In this document: positions 26,000 through 37,199 of the stretch, piece after piece
How positions within the stretch are numbered: position 1 is the first letter of the stretch
Layout: every line of letters starts with the position of its first letter
Source: Maniola hyperantus
Lineage: Eukaryota; Arthropoda; Insecta; Lepidoptera; Nymphalidae
Length of the DNA: 64,000 bases
Assembly: GCF_902806685.2 (NCBI RefSeq)
Contig: NC_048563.1
Coordinates: 620,001-684,000 of the forward strand
Direction of reading: 5' to 3'
Program-made: the position numbers and the translations under genes
The notes under the pieces: model-generated
What the model was told of the DNA's origin: nothing
What the model saw: only the letters and a program-made list of their open reading frames with translations
Database searches by the model: none

Positions 26000-28060
26000 T
26001 ATCGAAATAGCAGTAAAAAGCATCAATAAAACTTACCTATTAGTTCAATGAAACCATTTTGTGCCAATGCAAAAAATATCCCTTTACACTGCTAAGTAAT
26101 CTTAAATACTACTACGACAACAACTCAAACACACCAAAAAGTTACCAAAAGTTAAATATAACAAGGGAAAAGCGATTAAAAAACAATAAGGTTACGAAAA
26201 TATTAGACTTGGGTAAAGTAATAATCAATTGTATAGACGGACTAAAACCATCCTAAGGGGATAATAAGACGAGTCGAAATCACGAAAAACCCAACGTTTC
26301 AACCGCTAAACTATGCACACACCACATTATTTTTGTTTGGGAAAGATTTTGAAAGTGGTCACAAAAGTTTACGAACGCGATTCACGGAAATATAAACAAA
26401 TCTGCAAAACCTATGTACTGGCTGAACGTCCATTGCTTCACCAAGATGGGGTAGCTACTGCCTGCGAAAGGTGTGAGAAAGACAAAATTATTTATTTGCT
26501 GGCAACATTGTCTACAAGTCAACCATTTTGTGTCAAACCTTTGACGTTTTGTGCCTACTTAACAAAACAGCATAACTTCCAATAACTTCACAAACTAATC
26601 TGAACTCTATAGTATTACAATAAGGTGTATTTTTATTAAAAGAAAATTGTAACAACAACGATGACTCATTGACTGCTGTTACTCATTCCAGTACTCCTCA
26701 ACTTATTCGTGCTACACACAAAACAACCAAATAACGTACGCAAAAAAATTAATCAATGCAATTAATTTTAAAATATAAACAAAAATTTATTGTAGCGATT
26801 GGATTGGTTTTAGTATTTTAAAAATTAACAGTAATATAGACTTTTTGTGTTTAACCTGCAACATTAGGATGGGTGTGGGACGAGTGCGCATTCGGAGGAA
26901 ACAGTGTAGAAAAATTGTAGTTATAGGTAGGTCGGGCGCTGAGTTGGCACTTGGTTTGTATTATTACTTCAACAACTTGATAAGGCTGCGCGTGTTATCA
27001 CTTCGTGCGAGGTTCTTTTATGTGGCTTCACCTTGGACGTTTATTCTTGTATATTACTTGTTTATTAAAATGTTTTATTATTTTAATTTGTGGATCAATA
27101 TATATTTTATGATTTTTTATATGTATAATAAACTAAAATAATATTAAAATTAAGATCAAAATAGAATTTATGAGTTATTTTAATAATACTATGCAGATAT
27201 TTCTAGCACATAATTAAGAAATGGCAATAAAAATAATATACACTCGCTGGTTTTAAAAAGTCTGTGTTTTAAGTGTTTTTGATAGAGAAACTTCAAACAA
27301 AGATAATGCTTTCATTGCAAATTCTTAATATAATATTTTAAAGTTAGTTTAATCTGAAAGTCTTAAGATTGTTAAAAATTAAAATTCTTTAATTGTATGG
27401 AATCTATTACGTGTTACTTTCACAGGCATTTTAGAGAACTGAGCTTATTGACTCACAAAAAACATTGAATTATTATGTACCTACTACTAACGTTATCTCT
27501 ATGACAAAAAATGACTTTTTAGAATAAAAAAATCGATAAGTAGGTAGTTAGTTAGGTTTTAAAAATTTAAGGAAGAAGTTATTTTTTTTAATTGAAAAAG
27601 CAACTAGGTAAGTAAGGTAGAAACTTATGATAGGAGTTGAATGACTGAGGCCTTAGAAATTAAGTGCTTCCGTTTCCATACAAAACTTCAACTCGTGTAC
27701 TTATTCAAAGGTTTTTTTCTAAAATAGCTCTCGTTATCGACCCTTTTATAACAATATCTATTGTTGTCACATACAAAAATCGATTGTAGTTTACATAACA
27801 AAACCGTTCCATTATAACCTCTATTAACATATTGATAAGATCTCGTTTTGAATACCGTCACAGGTATCTATTGTACCTCCCACAATCAATATTTTGTAAA
27901 AGAGTGGGGGAGGTCAATAAACACTAAGTGCTGCTATAGTCTGCTTATGTATAACAATTTAACAAGTGAAATAGGTAATTTATTTTATTCCACTGCTAGA
28001 GCCCTTGATTGTAATCTCACCTACTAGTATGTATGATGATTAAATCTAAGATAGAAACGG
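26000..28060. other. AT-rich stretch, no supported gene
   Basis: A few short open frames exist but none shows a recognisable domain, biased composition or splice pattern. The stretch probably holds the 5' end and promoter of the zinc-finger gene, but no first exon can be placed. Confidence 0.4.
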
Positions 28061-28129
28061 GCTATTCTAGAAGGGATTTGGTAGTTTTAGTAGATTAGAT
28101 AGTCCCCTATTTGGTCTTTTTAATTTATT

Positions 28130-28340
28130 GAAAGTTAGCCCTTGGCTGCGATCTCGCTTGATGGTAAGTGATGATATTGTCACAAATGGGCTTATTTGAT
28201 TTGGGTAGGTACAGTAATCCTTATCGGTTTCTACGCAGCATTGAAAATTGTACCGGAACGCTAAATTACCTAAGTAGGGTGGTAAATAGCCACGGCTAAA
28301 ACCTCTCACCAGACCCCAGCCAATTTTTAATTTATGGACT
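28130..28340 (-). mobile_element. SINE S3 body, reversed and headless
   Basis: AGCCCTTGGCTGCGATCTCG, GGAACGCTAAATTACC and GCCACGGCTAAAACCTC are the reverse of the body of the elements at 28579-28890 and 37622-37927. The tRNA-like head is missing. Confidence 0.65.
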
Positions 28341-28399
28341 CTCAAATTGCGAAACATAATTCGGACTCTGCCGCATTATTATACCAAAAAATTATTCAA

Positions 28400-28560
28400 C
28401 ACTAGCCTATGATCGCGATTTTCCCTATTTCACCCCTTTAAGAGTTGAATTTTCAAAAATACTTTCCTGCCAACGTCATACTGTATGCCAAATTTCAGCC
28501 CGATCCGCCCAGTAGTTTGGGCTGTGCGTTGATAGATCAGCCCTTTCCTTTTATACATAC
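28400..28560 (+). repeat. Family R2 tail, diverged
   Basis: CCAAATTTCAGCCCGATCCG, then CAGTAGTTTGGGCTGTGCGT and CCTTTCCTTTTATACATA. The 5' part is shortened. Confidence 0.65.
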
Positions 28561-28578
28561 ATTTAAACATACATTTGA

Positions 28579-28890
28579 AGACCTCCCTGGCGCAGTGGTA
28601 AGTGCTGTTGTCTTATTAGTCCCGGGTTCGATTCCTGGCAGGGGCTTAGAATTTTTTAAAGTCTGGTCTGGTCTGGTAGGAGGCTTCGGCCGTGGCTAGT
28701 TACCATCCTACCGGCAAAACTGTGCCGCCAAGCAATTTAGCGTTCCGGTACAATGCCATGTACCAAACAGTAAGTTTTATCAAAACTGCTATATCCCTTC
28801 CAAGTTAGCCCGCTTCCATCTAAGATGGCATCATCACTTACCAGTTACCACCAAGTGAGATTGCAGTCAAGGGCTAACTTGTATCTGAAT
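28579..28890 (+). mobile_element. tRNA-derived SINE S3, copy 1
   Basis: The head CCTCCCTGGCGCAGTGGTAA contains an A-box-like TGGCGCAGTGG, and GGGTTCGATTCCTGGC is a B-box-like word. The body (GGAGGCTTCGGCCGTGGCTA) ends at GCTAACTTGTATCTGAATA. The copy at 37622-37927 is the best match. It lacks about 10 nt between the boxes, so it is not a functional tRNA. Confidence 0.8.
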
Positions 28891-29202
28891 ACATGAATCC
28901 TGAATCTCACTCCTTTTTTAGACAATTGTGTAGTAGTGGAAAAGGTTACGACATCCAGAAATGAGGATTAGGTACAAGATAGAGCGAGGTTTTGAATAAA
29001 TATACTTAGCTAAGTTTGGTATTTTTTACAAAAAGGTGTCGGTGCGGTGGTGGTGGCTGGTGACCTCATTTGCTCCATGGCGATGAAGAACTTACGGTAA
29101 AACGAGTGCTGCTCTACATAAATACAACGCAAGCACTTGTTAACTTGTCCTGGCTCAGTACAGTTGGTTTTTAAGTACAGGTAACTACTTAGATGATGCC
29201 CG

Positions 29203-29390
29203 CGACTTCATCCGCGTCGAATTAGGTTTTTTAAAAATCCCGTTGGAACTCTTTGATTTTCCGGGATATTAAGTAGCCTATTTCCTCCTTGGGATGTAAG
29301 CTAATTCTGTACCAAATTTCATAAAAATCGGTTAAACTGTTGGGCCGTGAAAAGCTTTTGCATTTATAATATTAGTATGGATAAAATGTG
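29203..29390 (+). repeat. Family R1 retroelement tail
   Basis: GATGCCCGCGACTTCATCCG to TTATAATATTAGTATGGAT, in forward orientation. The typical CCGTGAAAAGCTTTTGC segment is present. Confidence 0.75.
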
Positions 29391-29399
29391 AGAGCTATT

Positions 29400-30700
29400 T
29401 CTCTGAACGTTAAGATCTGGAATGATAGACGGACAGAAGAAGCAGTGATAGAATAGTACTTTTGACGTTTACCTCCTATTTGGGGGTCTAAGGTTCATTC
29501 CGGTAGGTACGCATTTCTAACTGTCGAAGTTGTGTGCGGTTTTTAAAAAGGTGTAAATATAATAGTCTGCTAATTTACACTTCTCGTTCCAAGTGTGAAT
29601 GAGGCCCGAGCTCAGTAATGAGTCAGAGGTGAATTGATGACTACAATGATGATGATGATGATGATGGTATTTTTTATCTACTTTATTAATAGGATGATGA
29701 CGATTATTATTATGTAAATATATAAATCTTCTTTGAAAGTTTCGGTTAAAATAGGTTCAGCGCTTTTTGAGATTTAAAATAGACTTAATGCTATTAGAAC
29801 AGCGGTTCTTTGTGTACCGTGATATGAAATGAAGAACATTATTCAAGTTCGATATTTGTCATAAAAAATATGATTTCTAAAAAACGAGCCATTTTTCAGA
29901 TTTTGTCAGGTTATAAAAAAAAATCAACGATTGTAAATTGTAGCAGTCTTTCACAGATTTAAAGAATAGGTAGCTGTGAAAGTGTAGGTATAGGTAGCTG
30001 CTTGGAGTCTGTTCGGATAATACTTGCGCAAACAATTAACAAGTGGATTATGCAGAATTCCTATAACTCCTAAGGGAATTCCTTTAATATTTGATGTTCA
30101 TCCTTTATAATAATTATTAATATCATATCTATTAAATCGGATTCTAAATCGAATCACAAAACGTACTTAGTGTAATGCTAGTGTTCATATTAAGTAGGTA
30201 GTTTATTTGAATAAATCATAATAAAAATACGGGAACTTTGAAAATTAACAAAACATTTTTGCTATCCCTATCTATTCCCAGAATTTGGTAAATGCAATGG
30301 CCGACGAATTTTGCAAAACTTTGGGAAATATAAAAAATATTAAATTAATATTCCTACTTTTGGTACTAATTATTTTATACTGGCAACACTGAACTGAAAG
30401 TGCGTTCCAACTCACGATTGTTAACTTGACCGCAAGGTTTTTCACATAAAAATATTAAAATTTACCTTATAGTGATTAAATTATTATTGGTAAACTGCAA
30501 TATTTAATTAAATTATTACAATATGGTCTAATCCAGTTATAAACCAGATATCGCAAAAAGTGTAATAGCAATGCCTTTTTGAGACCAACGACCATAGATT
30601 ATCTAGCCAACGACGTAGCGTTAATCATTAGTATATTATCTATGGCGTTAATCATCGCATTCATCGAATCAATCAAATGTCAAAACAATTTATTTGAATT
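29400..30700. other. Upstream region of Rab24, no gene seen
   Basis: AT-rich DNA with a GATGAT run near 29650. No coding exon is supported. Confidence 0.4.
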
Positions 30701-30716
30701 TGACACTTGACAGCTG

Positions 30717-30883
30717 TATATAAGTAGGTACAAACTACAAAAACAAAAACATTTTTCGAAAAAGTTAAAGTGGTGTAAAATTACATTGTTATTGAAATAA
30801 CAATTGTTATACGCGTTGTAGCTTATCTATAAGTGCATCTTATAAATTATAAGTATGGTAACAAAGTCTAAGTGTTAATAAAT
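30717..30883 (+). promoter_or_regulatory. Possible core promoter and 5' UTR of Rab24
   Basis: TATATAAG at 30717-30724 lies 160 bp before the Rab24 start codon. A start site about 30 bp downstream would give a 5' UTR of about 135 nt. The base context at the ATG (AATATGA) is A-rich, as is common in insects. No other element is certain. Confidence 0.35.
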
Positions 30884-30997
30884 ATGAGTAGATGCGATTT
30901 TAAAATAGTACTTTTAGGCAGCGAACATGTTGGTAAAACTAGCTTGGTCCTCCGATTTGTTAACTGCAGATTTAATTCTGGTACGCCGTATCAAAAC
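30884..30997 (+). CDS. Rab24: Rab24 exon 1
   Basis: Encodes MSRCDFKIVLLGSEHVGKTS then LVLRFVNCRFNSGTPYQN, with the P-loop. The donor is AAC|GTGAGT, phase 0. The ATG is the first one in frame after the TATA-like box. Confidence 0.93.
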
Positions 30998-33558
30998 GTG
31001 AGTAGAATATTAATTAATTATTGTATAGGTACATTGTATGCCCTTTAAATTGATATATTATGGTACCTATAGTACCAACACGAAAAAGTATTTTTATGCA
31101 TGTTGTTTTTTATTTACGCGTATTAAATGATGTAATCCTTTGTGTTGGTAATTTGTAGAACTTTGTTTGATCTTGTATTATGTAGTTATATTATGCCGTA
31201 GTTCCTTTTCCAAACAATAATTCTTTGGTTAATAGGATAGAAATTTAAATATCCTTAAAAAATTTAGTTATAAAGTTGCATGGAATGGAAACAAGCCTAT
31301 TTAAACGGGCGTTATCTATTTAAGCATTTAATTGCATTTTTGGTTTTCAGACAATTGGTGCAGCTTTCTGCGCTAAGCAGATGCACTCCAATGGCAAAGA
31401 CTTCAATGTTGGGATTTGGGACACCGCTGGCAGTGAAAGGTTTGTATCATGATTCATGACCGACCCATCTTCTTCTTCTTACACTTTGGGGCTATGCAGG
31501 TTCTCGAATCGAATACCCTGTATCACTTCATCTATCTTCATCATGAGCTATCTGCATGCCAAATTTCAGCCCAATCCGTCCAGTAGTTTGAGCTGTGCGT
31601 TGATAGATCAGTCAGTCTGTCACCTTTTCCGTTCATATATTTAGATAGTGGCGCTGATTCTGTTGTTTTTCGCTAAACTAAATTTAGAGTATCTGCATCC
31701 TCTTCTTTTTAATATTGCTAAAACATGACGGAACCTGAATTTTACATTTAAAGACTAAATTTTAGTGCACGCTACAAATTTAAACGATACGCTCGCGACT
31801 TGCAGCTAAAGTGACAAGGTTTGACGGCTCTAAATTAAACTTAAAACTGTACTGCGTCTGTCTTTTTCATATTATATTAGTAAGTAGAGGATGCGAATGC
31901 TCTAAAGCTTTGTTGTGCTCAGAATCAGTACCAATATTGAACTACTAAAGCTAAAAAGTTGTGATAGCCTAGTGGTTAGGACGTCCGCCTTTTAATCGGA
32001 GGTCGGCGGTTCAATCCCGGGCACTCATCTCTAACTTTGCGGAGTTATGTGTGTTTTAATTAATTAAATATCACTTGCTTTAACGGTGAAGGAAAACATC
32101 GTGAGGAAACCTGCATGCCTGAGAGATCTCCATAATGTTCTCAAAGGTGTGTGAAGTCTACCAATCCGCACATGGCCAGCGTGGTAGACTATGGCCAAAA
32201 CCCTTCTCACTCTGAGAGGAGATTCGTGCTCTGTAGTGAGCCGGCGATGGGTTGATCATGATGATGAAAGCTAAAAATGTTTGATCTTCAGGTATGCAGC
32301 AATGACCAGAATGTACTACCGTGGCGCGCATGCAGCTATAATATGCTATGAGCCGTCGTGTCAAGCCTCGTGGACTCGGCTAAGACATTGGCTGTTGGAA
32401 CTGCGCACTGTTGAGGAGGTATGCCTTTATTCATCACCATTACGTACGGATTATACCATTTGTACGGAGTGTATCCGGGATACCCGTTGCTGTATCCCAC
32501 TCTGTTTGTCATGGGCATGGTGGGATACAGTAGACTGGAATTAAGAAGAGAGGTATCCCTGGCTGCATACATATTTAAGGTGCTAAGAGGGAAGGTGCAT
32601 AACCCTGCTGTTCTGCAGGAGTTACGCTTTTGTGTGCCGAACGACAGTGGGTCACGCAGACGCAGGCCTCCACTGCTGGCGCAACCGCGCGCTCGCACTT
32701 GCCTGCGGCAGCGGGCGCCGCTCACGCGCGCGACTTGCACGCTCAACTCGGTCGCTGAACACATCGACCTGTTCAGCTGCTCACTGGGCAAGTTCATAAG
32801 GGCCACAACATTTTTGTTAAGTTTTTAAATAAAGTAGCGTTATGTAAGTTTTAGTCAGTTAGTTGTAAATAGTAAAAAGTATGTAATAGGTAATAAGTAG
32901 ATATAAATAATTTAAGTTTACTTAGCTATCGCATTAGGTTAGCCTGTAAGGATAGTTTTAAGTTGTGAAATAAATAAATAAATGAATAAATAAATAAATT
33001 ATCATTAGTGATGTGCCGGATCATTAAAAATGTAGATCCGCGGATACGGATCCGGACACGGATCTTAACTTTCTTGACCTTGAAACAATAGTTGACGCCA
33101 CTTGACGCTTTGCGTGACAAGAAACGTTTCGACTTGTATTGCGCGGGTCTTTCTTTTGTTTTGTTTATAGTATAGTGTGACACCTCAGAACAAGGACTGT
33201 TAGAAGTAGCCCTATTGTGACACCTACTGTTAGAGCGAGATAGCTAAATAAAGCTCTTGTTATAAAATAAAATAAATAATATATATTTTTTTTTAATTTA
33301 TTATTAACATACAAGAGAAAATTACACATAATAGGTAGCACGCATTGTAAAAACCACAGAGGTTTGACCCTCAATGCGTACGTCTGCGCATTACATCATG
33401 CCTACTTATATCATTAAAAAAAAAGATTATAAATAAATCATATTACTATATTATAATATACTAACTAAATATTAAAAAAAAGAAAAACAAAGAACAGACA
33501 ATACATATACATACACATATATGTATAAACACACATATATGCATACACACATGCACAT

Positions 33559-33641
<83 letters not shown>

Positions 33642-35637
33642 GGTGACATTATTATTTATGTGTTGTGTTAAACGCGCGACAATTATATCGTCACGACAGG
33701 AGCCGAGGGGATATCCCCTAAAATAAAATAGCCTTTATTCACTGATACACTAGTTTTACATCTTATATTACTAACTAACCGTATTACTAATTTCTTATTT
33801 CCTATTATTTAATTATCCTATCCTACATAATTTATTCTAAAAAAATTAGTAACACCAGCAATTTACAGTTCAGGTTGTCCTCTTTGTACATAGGCCTCCT
33901 CTAGACTTCTCCATTTTTTCCTATCTAACGCTAGTCCGCGCCAACCCTTTGGCAGGTCATCCTCCCATCTCCTCTGTGGCCGTCCTCTCGCTCTCTTCCC
34001 ATCTCTGGGGTACCAGTAAGTGACCTCTTTGGTCCATTTATCCTTTGAGGATCTGATCACATGGCCAGCCCAACGCCATTTAAGTTTCTTGATTCTTCTT
34101 GAGACGTCTGTCACACCTGTGATCTTTCTAATTTTGGTCAGTCTCCATTTGTCTTTCAGTTTGATATGCAGCATGCTTCTCTCTATCCCTTGTTGGCATA
34201 CCTTTATTTTCTGATTGTGAGCTTTTGTCAGACCCCACGTTTGACAGCCGTAAGTAAGTATTGGTAGGATGCACATGTTAAATACTTTACGTTTAGTTGG
34301 CATTGGGACAAAGATATCCCAATGCCAACAAAAGCTCTTGTTAGAATGTGACAAAATGAAAATCTGCTTGAGCGAGAGGGACTGAGGTGACGGTTCCAGC
34401 GATGAACATCAGCAAGAACTGTCGGGAGACGATCGGCAGCTGTCAAACCCCCCCCCCCCCCCCCCCCCAGCCACCCTCACAACGGCAGCAGCGGCACGCG
34501 CGGCCCGCAGTCACACGTGCGCGAACTGACCCCGAATGGGTTCGAAACTAGTCGGGCTAACGTCGACTAAACACGTAAGTACAGCCGGGATAGATATTAT
34601 TTATAAAGGTTCATATATTTTTCAGGACTGCAAAGTATACCTCTGTGGTACAAAAAAGGACCTCCTAGACAGTGGCGCCGTACAGAGAGAGGTGCCCGAA
34701 GATATAGTGGCGACATACTCACAAGGACTTAGAGGCCATTTCCTGACCTCCAGCAAAACTGGAGAGAATGTTGGTAAGCAACTTTAAACACATTATGTTC
34801 CCCATATCATCTTCATCATTAAAAAACCGCCCAAGTGCGAGTCAGGCTCGCGCAATGAGGGTTCCGTACTACAGTCGTATTTTTTCGACATTTTGCACGA
34901 GAATTAAAAAACTATGACGCGTAAAAATAAATAAAAATCAGTTTACAATGCACAGGTGAAGACTTTTCATATGATACCCCACTTGATATAGTTATCTCAC
35001 TTTGAAAGTTGAGAATACTAATTATTAGTTCATGACTGCAATTTAATTTTTTTTGTGTGATCTAACCCTAAATTCACGGTTTTCAGATTTTTCCCCAAAT
35101 GTCAGCTTTAAGATCTACCTACCTGCCAAATTTCATGATTCTAGGACAACGGGAAGTACCCTGTAGGTTTCTTGACTGACAGACAGACGACAGACAACAA
35201 AGTGATCCTTTAAGGGTTCCGTTTTTCCTTTTGAGGTACGGAACTCTAAAAAATATTCAATAAAAAAAATTTACAAGTACACACAAGAGGGTATGAGGAG
35301 GTCGCATAACACTGCAAGTTAATAACAGACAGCGCCATCTATGATGCGATTTAAGTAAACTATTTATTTGCTCATGAACACTTTTTGACGACGCGAGATC
35401 TACCGGATATCGTCCGCACCGTCGGAACCCTAAAAACTTCCAGTTAAGAAATAATGATAGTTATTGTCACCTATATGACTAGATTTTTAAATAATTTCAG
35501 ATGAGCTTTTCCAAAAAATCGTTGACGACTGCGTGACGGATCTCAGGGTGATGAAGAACGTGGAAGAAGCGAGAGTGCAGCTGCAAAAAGAGGATGCTGT
35601 GTACAGAGCGAAGAATAAAGAATATTGCTTCTGTTGA
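30884..35637 (+). CDS. Rab24: Rab24-type small GTPase, five exons, complete
   Basis: Five exons (30884-30997, 31351-31439, 32292-32418, 34626-34773, 35501-35637) join in frame to 204 residues. The P-loop is GSEHVGKTS; the switch 1/G2 side is TIGAAF; G3 is DTAGSER, with Ser at the usual catalytic Gln; G4 is TKKD in place of NKxD; G5 is SSKT. These same departures mark Rab24, an atypical Rab with poor GTP hydrolysis that is linked to autophagosome clearance and mitosis in mammals. The C-terminus ends YCFC, a CxC-type prenylation site, whereas the mammalian protein, as I recall it, ends CCHH. Length fits the family (about 203). Function here is inferred from the family. Introns are full of mobile DNA, most of all intron 3 (2.2 kb). 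Confidence 0.93.
31351..31439 (+). CDS. Rab24: Rab24 exon 2
   Basis: The acceptor is TGGTTTTCAG and the donor is GAAAG|GTTTGT, phase 0 in and phase 2 out. It encodes TIGAAFCAKQMHSNGKDFNV then GIWDTAGSE. The WDTAG motif is followed by Ser in place of Gln. Confidence 0.93.
31540..31645 (+). repeat. Family R2 tail in Rab24 intron 2
   Basis: GCTATCTGCATGCCAAATTT through GATAGATCAGTCAGTC to TTCATATATTTAGA. Only the last 105 bp are kept. Confidence 0.72.
31650..31933. mobile_element. MITE-A, copy 2
   Basis: The left end GGCGCTGATTCTGTTG and the right end CTCAGAATCAGTACCA are imperfect inverted repeats about 80 bp long, including GCATCCTCTTCTT and its inverse. The 284-bp element has no ORF. It matches 37259-37554 and the interior of 13339-15215. 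Confidence 0.82.
31963..32260 (+). mobile_element. tRNA-derived SINE S2 (Lys-like head)
   Basis: GATAGCCTAGTGGTTAGGAC, the anticodon loop CTTTTAATC (TTT) and GGTTCAATCCCGGGC form a tRNA-like head with A and B boxes. The body includes GAAAACATCGTGAGGAAACC and ends GGCGATGGGTTGATCATGAT. Another copy lies around 37200-37620, split by MITE-A. Confidence 0.8.
32292..32418 (+). CDS. Rab24: Rab24 exon 3
   Basis: The acceptor is GATCTTCAG and the donor is GAGGAG|GTATGC. It encodes YAAMTRMYYRGAHAAIICYE then PSCQASWTRLRHWLLELRTV and EE, covering switch 2 (ending the GSER-Y motif) and the next strand and helix. Confidence 0.93.
32421..33005 (+). mobile_element. LINE 3' end with RT C-terminus in Rab24 intron 3
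   Basis: The plus strand encodes YPTLFVMGMVGYSRLELRRE, VSLAAYIFKVLRGKVHNPAV, LQELRFCVPND and on to FIRATTFLLSF-stop at 32828, the C-terminus of a LINE polymerase ORF. An AT-rich 3' UTR and an (AAAT)n/(GAAT)n tail end near 33000. The ORF part is intact over 135 codons, so the insertion may be fairly young. Confidence 0.75.
33483..33640. repeat. AT-rich microsatellite, (TA)n core
   Basis: Mixed (CACATA)n runs lead into a pure (TA)n tract at about 33569-33632, followed by a run of T. It gives a spurious open frame of alternating Tyr/Ile. Confidence 0.9.
33863..34354 (-). mobile_element. LINE C-terminal fragment, RT and following domain
   Basis: The minus strand encodes CILPILTYGCQTWGLTKAHN, RSMLHIKLKDKWRLTKIRKI, WRWAGHVIRSSKDKW and GKRARGRPQRRWEDDLPKGW, a typical ending of an endonuclease/reverse-transcriptase LINE ORF. 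It lies in Rab24 intron 3, opposite to Rab24. The last 150 codons are open, without the catalytic core. Confidence 0.85.
34448..34468. repeat. Run of 21 C
   Basis: A homopolymer C tract 157 bp before Rab24 exon 4. It may form G-quadruplex or i-motif structures and is prone to length error in assembly. Confidence 0.9.
34626..34773 (+). CDS. Rab24: Rab24 exon 4
   Basis: The acceptor is ATTTTTCAG and the donor is GTTG|GTAAGC, phase 0 in and phase 1 out. It encodes DCKVYLCGTKKDLLDSGAVQ, REVPEDIVATYSQGLRGHFL and TSSKTGENV, including the altered G4 (TKKD) and the G5 SSKT. Confidence 0.93.
34821..35253 (-). repeat. Dispersed repeat G, reversed, nearly full length
   Basis: AACCGCCCAAGTGCGAGTCA to TTTTGAGGTACGGAACTCTA in Rab24 intron 4. 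Internal deletions are small. Confidence 0.75.
35501..35637 (+). CDS. Rab24: Rab24 exon 5 with stop codon
   Basis: The acceptor is AATAATTTCAG, phase 1. It encodes DELFQKIVDDCVTDLRVMKN, VEEARVQLQKEDAVYRAKNK and EYCFC, then TGA. The two terminal cysteines fit geranylgeranylation. Confidence 0.93.
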
Positions 35638-35717
35638 TATTATCATTGTGTTTTAGAATGGGTAAATAATGACGTACACTCTAGATATGAACCCCCCTTC
35701 CTACGAAAACCCCCCCA

Positions 35718-36105
35718 TTCTTAACTCCTCAAATATACCCAGTTCTCCCACAAACCCCTTCACTTCTTCTAACCCCCTCCTTGTACTTCCCCTTCTACCC
35801 TTACTCCATCGCCTTTCTTGCCTTAGTCCCTCGTGTCCCATACCCTATTCCTGACTCCTTAAATATTCCCAATTCTCCCAAAAACCCCTTCACTTCTTCT
35901 AACCCCCTCCTTGCACTCCCCTCCTATCCTTACTCCATCGCCTTTCTTGCTTTACTCCTTCGCGTCCCTTACCCCATTCCTGACTCCTCAGATATACCCA
36001 GTTCTCCCAAAACCCTTCAGTTCTTCTAACACCCTCCTTGTAACCCCCCCCCCCCCCCTCCCACCATTTCTTGCTACTCCTCTTCGCTTCCCTTGCCCCA
36101 TTCAA
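35718..36105. repeat. Pyrimidine-rich minisatellite, three copies of about 130 bp
   Basis: AAATATACCCAGTTCTCCCA, then CCCCTTCACTTCTTCTAACC recurs at about 35733, 35863 and 35993. A run of 16 C ends the third copy. It lies directly downstream of Rab24, probably in or just past its 3' UTR. The strand is almost entirely C and T. Confidence 0.85.
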
Positions 36106-36249
36106 AAAACACAATATATCCACTATACAATTACCTCATACAAATATACACCCCCGAATCGCACCCTAGCCAATTCTGAAGGGTTTGGGAGTACACCGTA
36201 TAAGTAAGATAAACCCTCCACCATCAATGAAAGGATCACGACCCTCAAA

Positions 36250-36455
36250 TGCTCGCGACTTCGTCCGCGTGGACCACACAAATTTCAGACCCCTATTGCA
36301 TCCCCTTAGGCGGTGAGTTTTCAAAAATCCTTTCTTAGCGGATGCCTACGTCATAATAGCTATCTGCAAACCAAATTTCAGCCTGATCCGTCCAGTAGTT
36401 TGATCTGTGCGTTGATAGATTAATCAGTCAGTCAGTCCTTTTATATATTTAAAAG
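36250..36455 (+). repeat. Family R2 tail
   Basis: GCTCGCGACTTCGTCCGCGT to CAGTCCTTTTATATATTTA, in forward orientation, downstream of Rab24. Confidence 0.75.
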
Positions 36456-36459
36456 ATGA

Positions 36460-37190
36460 AGATATACGATAAAGTGTTTAAACAATGAATTGTTTGAATT
36501 GAAAAAAAAAATTCTTTATATATTTTTCTTTGGTAGCTTTTAATTTTTAATTACAAGATTCGTGTTTTTGAGCTTTAAATAGTTTATATTATTAAACAAA
36601 CCATTTATGTTTATAAATTAATTATTTACTAGATGATGCCTGCGATTTTTGTTTATTATATTACTATATTATGGTATTAGGTTAAGCATTATAATGTATT
36701 ACTTACGTAATAATGATTTCATTCCTGTTTCTTTCTTCCTACATATTTTTATTTCTTGCCTCATTCTTTCTAATGAATTTGTAGGTACCAATAACAGGTA
36801 TTTAAATATATACTGATTTATTTAAGCTTAAAATTGTATTAAGTAAAAATGATTTAATTCCTGTTTCTTTCTTATTATATTATGTGTATTGTATATATTT
36901 TGTATTTCTTACCTCTCTCTACTTAAGGTATGAATTTATAATAAGATTGACCTTTGTGTAATTTTTTTGCATAAAATTGTATTATTTACAAAAAATGATT
37001 TGTTTCCTATTTCTTTCTTACTAAGTAATAATAAGGTATGAAATAATTACTTTGACTGTATTGTATAGCCAAAATTATATATTTAAAATGTAAGGCTTAT
37101 ATACATATTTAACACAATATAACATATTGTAAGAAAAATGCTTATTTATTTTTGCCAAATAAAGATTTTGTAAGTAAATAAATGTTTTAC
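36460..37190. other. AT-rich DNA downstream of Rab24
   Basis: Three diverged copies of a phrase TGATTTxxTTCCTGTTTCTTT occur (about 36712, 36850, 36998), so this is an old local repeat. An AATAAA lies at about 37160, but no transcript end can be assigned. Confidence 0.4.
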
Positions 37191-37199
37191 TTAGTCTCT

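Noticed and set aside
26845..27141. 98-codon plus-strand ORF with hydrophobic end
   Set aside because: The length is within chance for this composition, no domain or splice context fits, and the C-terminal half simply reflects AT-rich DNA.
31963..32040. tRNA-Lys gene
   Set aside because: The tRNA-like head is followed directly by a conserved retroposon body that recurs elsewhere, and the acceptor stem is not convincing. It is a SINE head.
33461..33649. Minus-strand ORF of alternating Tyr and Ile
   Set aside because: It is a translation of the (TA)n microsatellite with no biological support.
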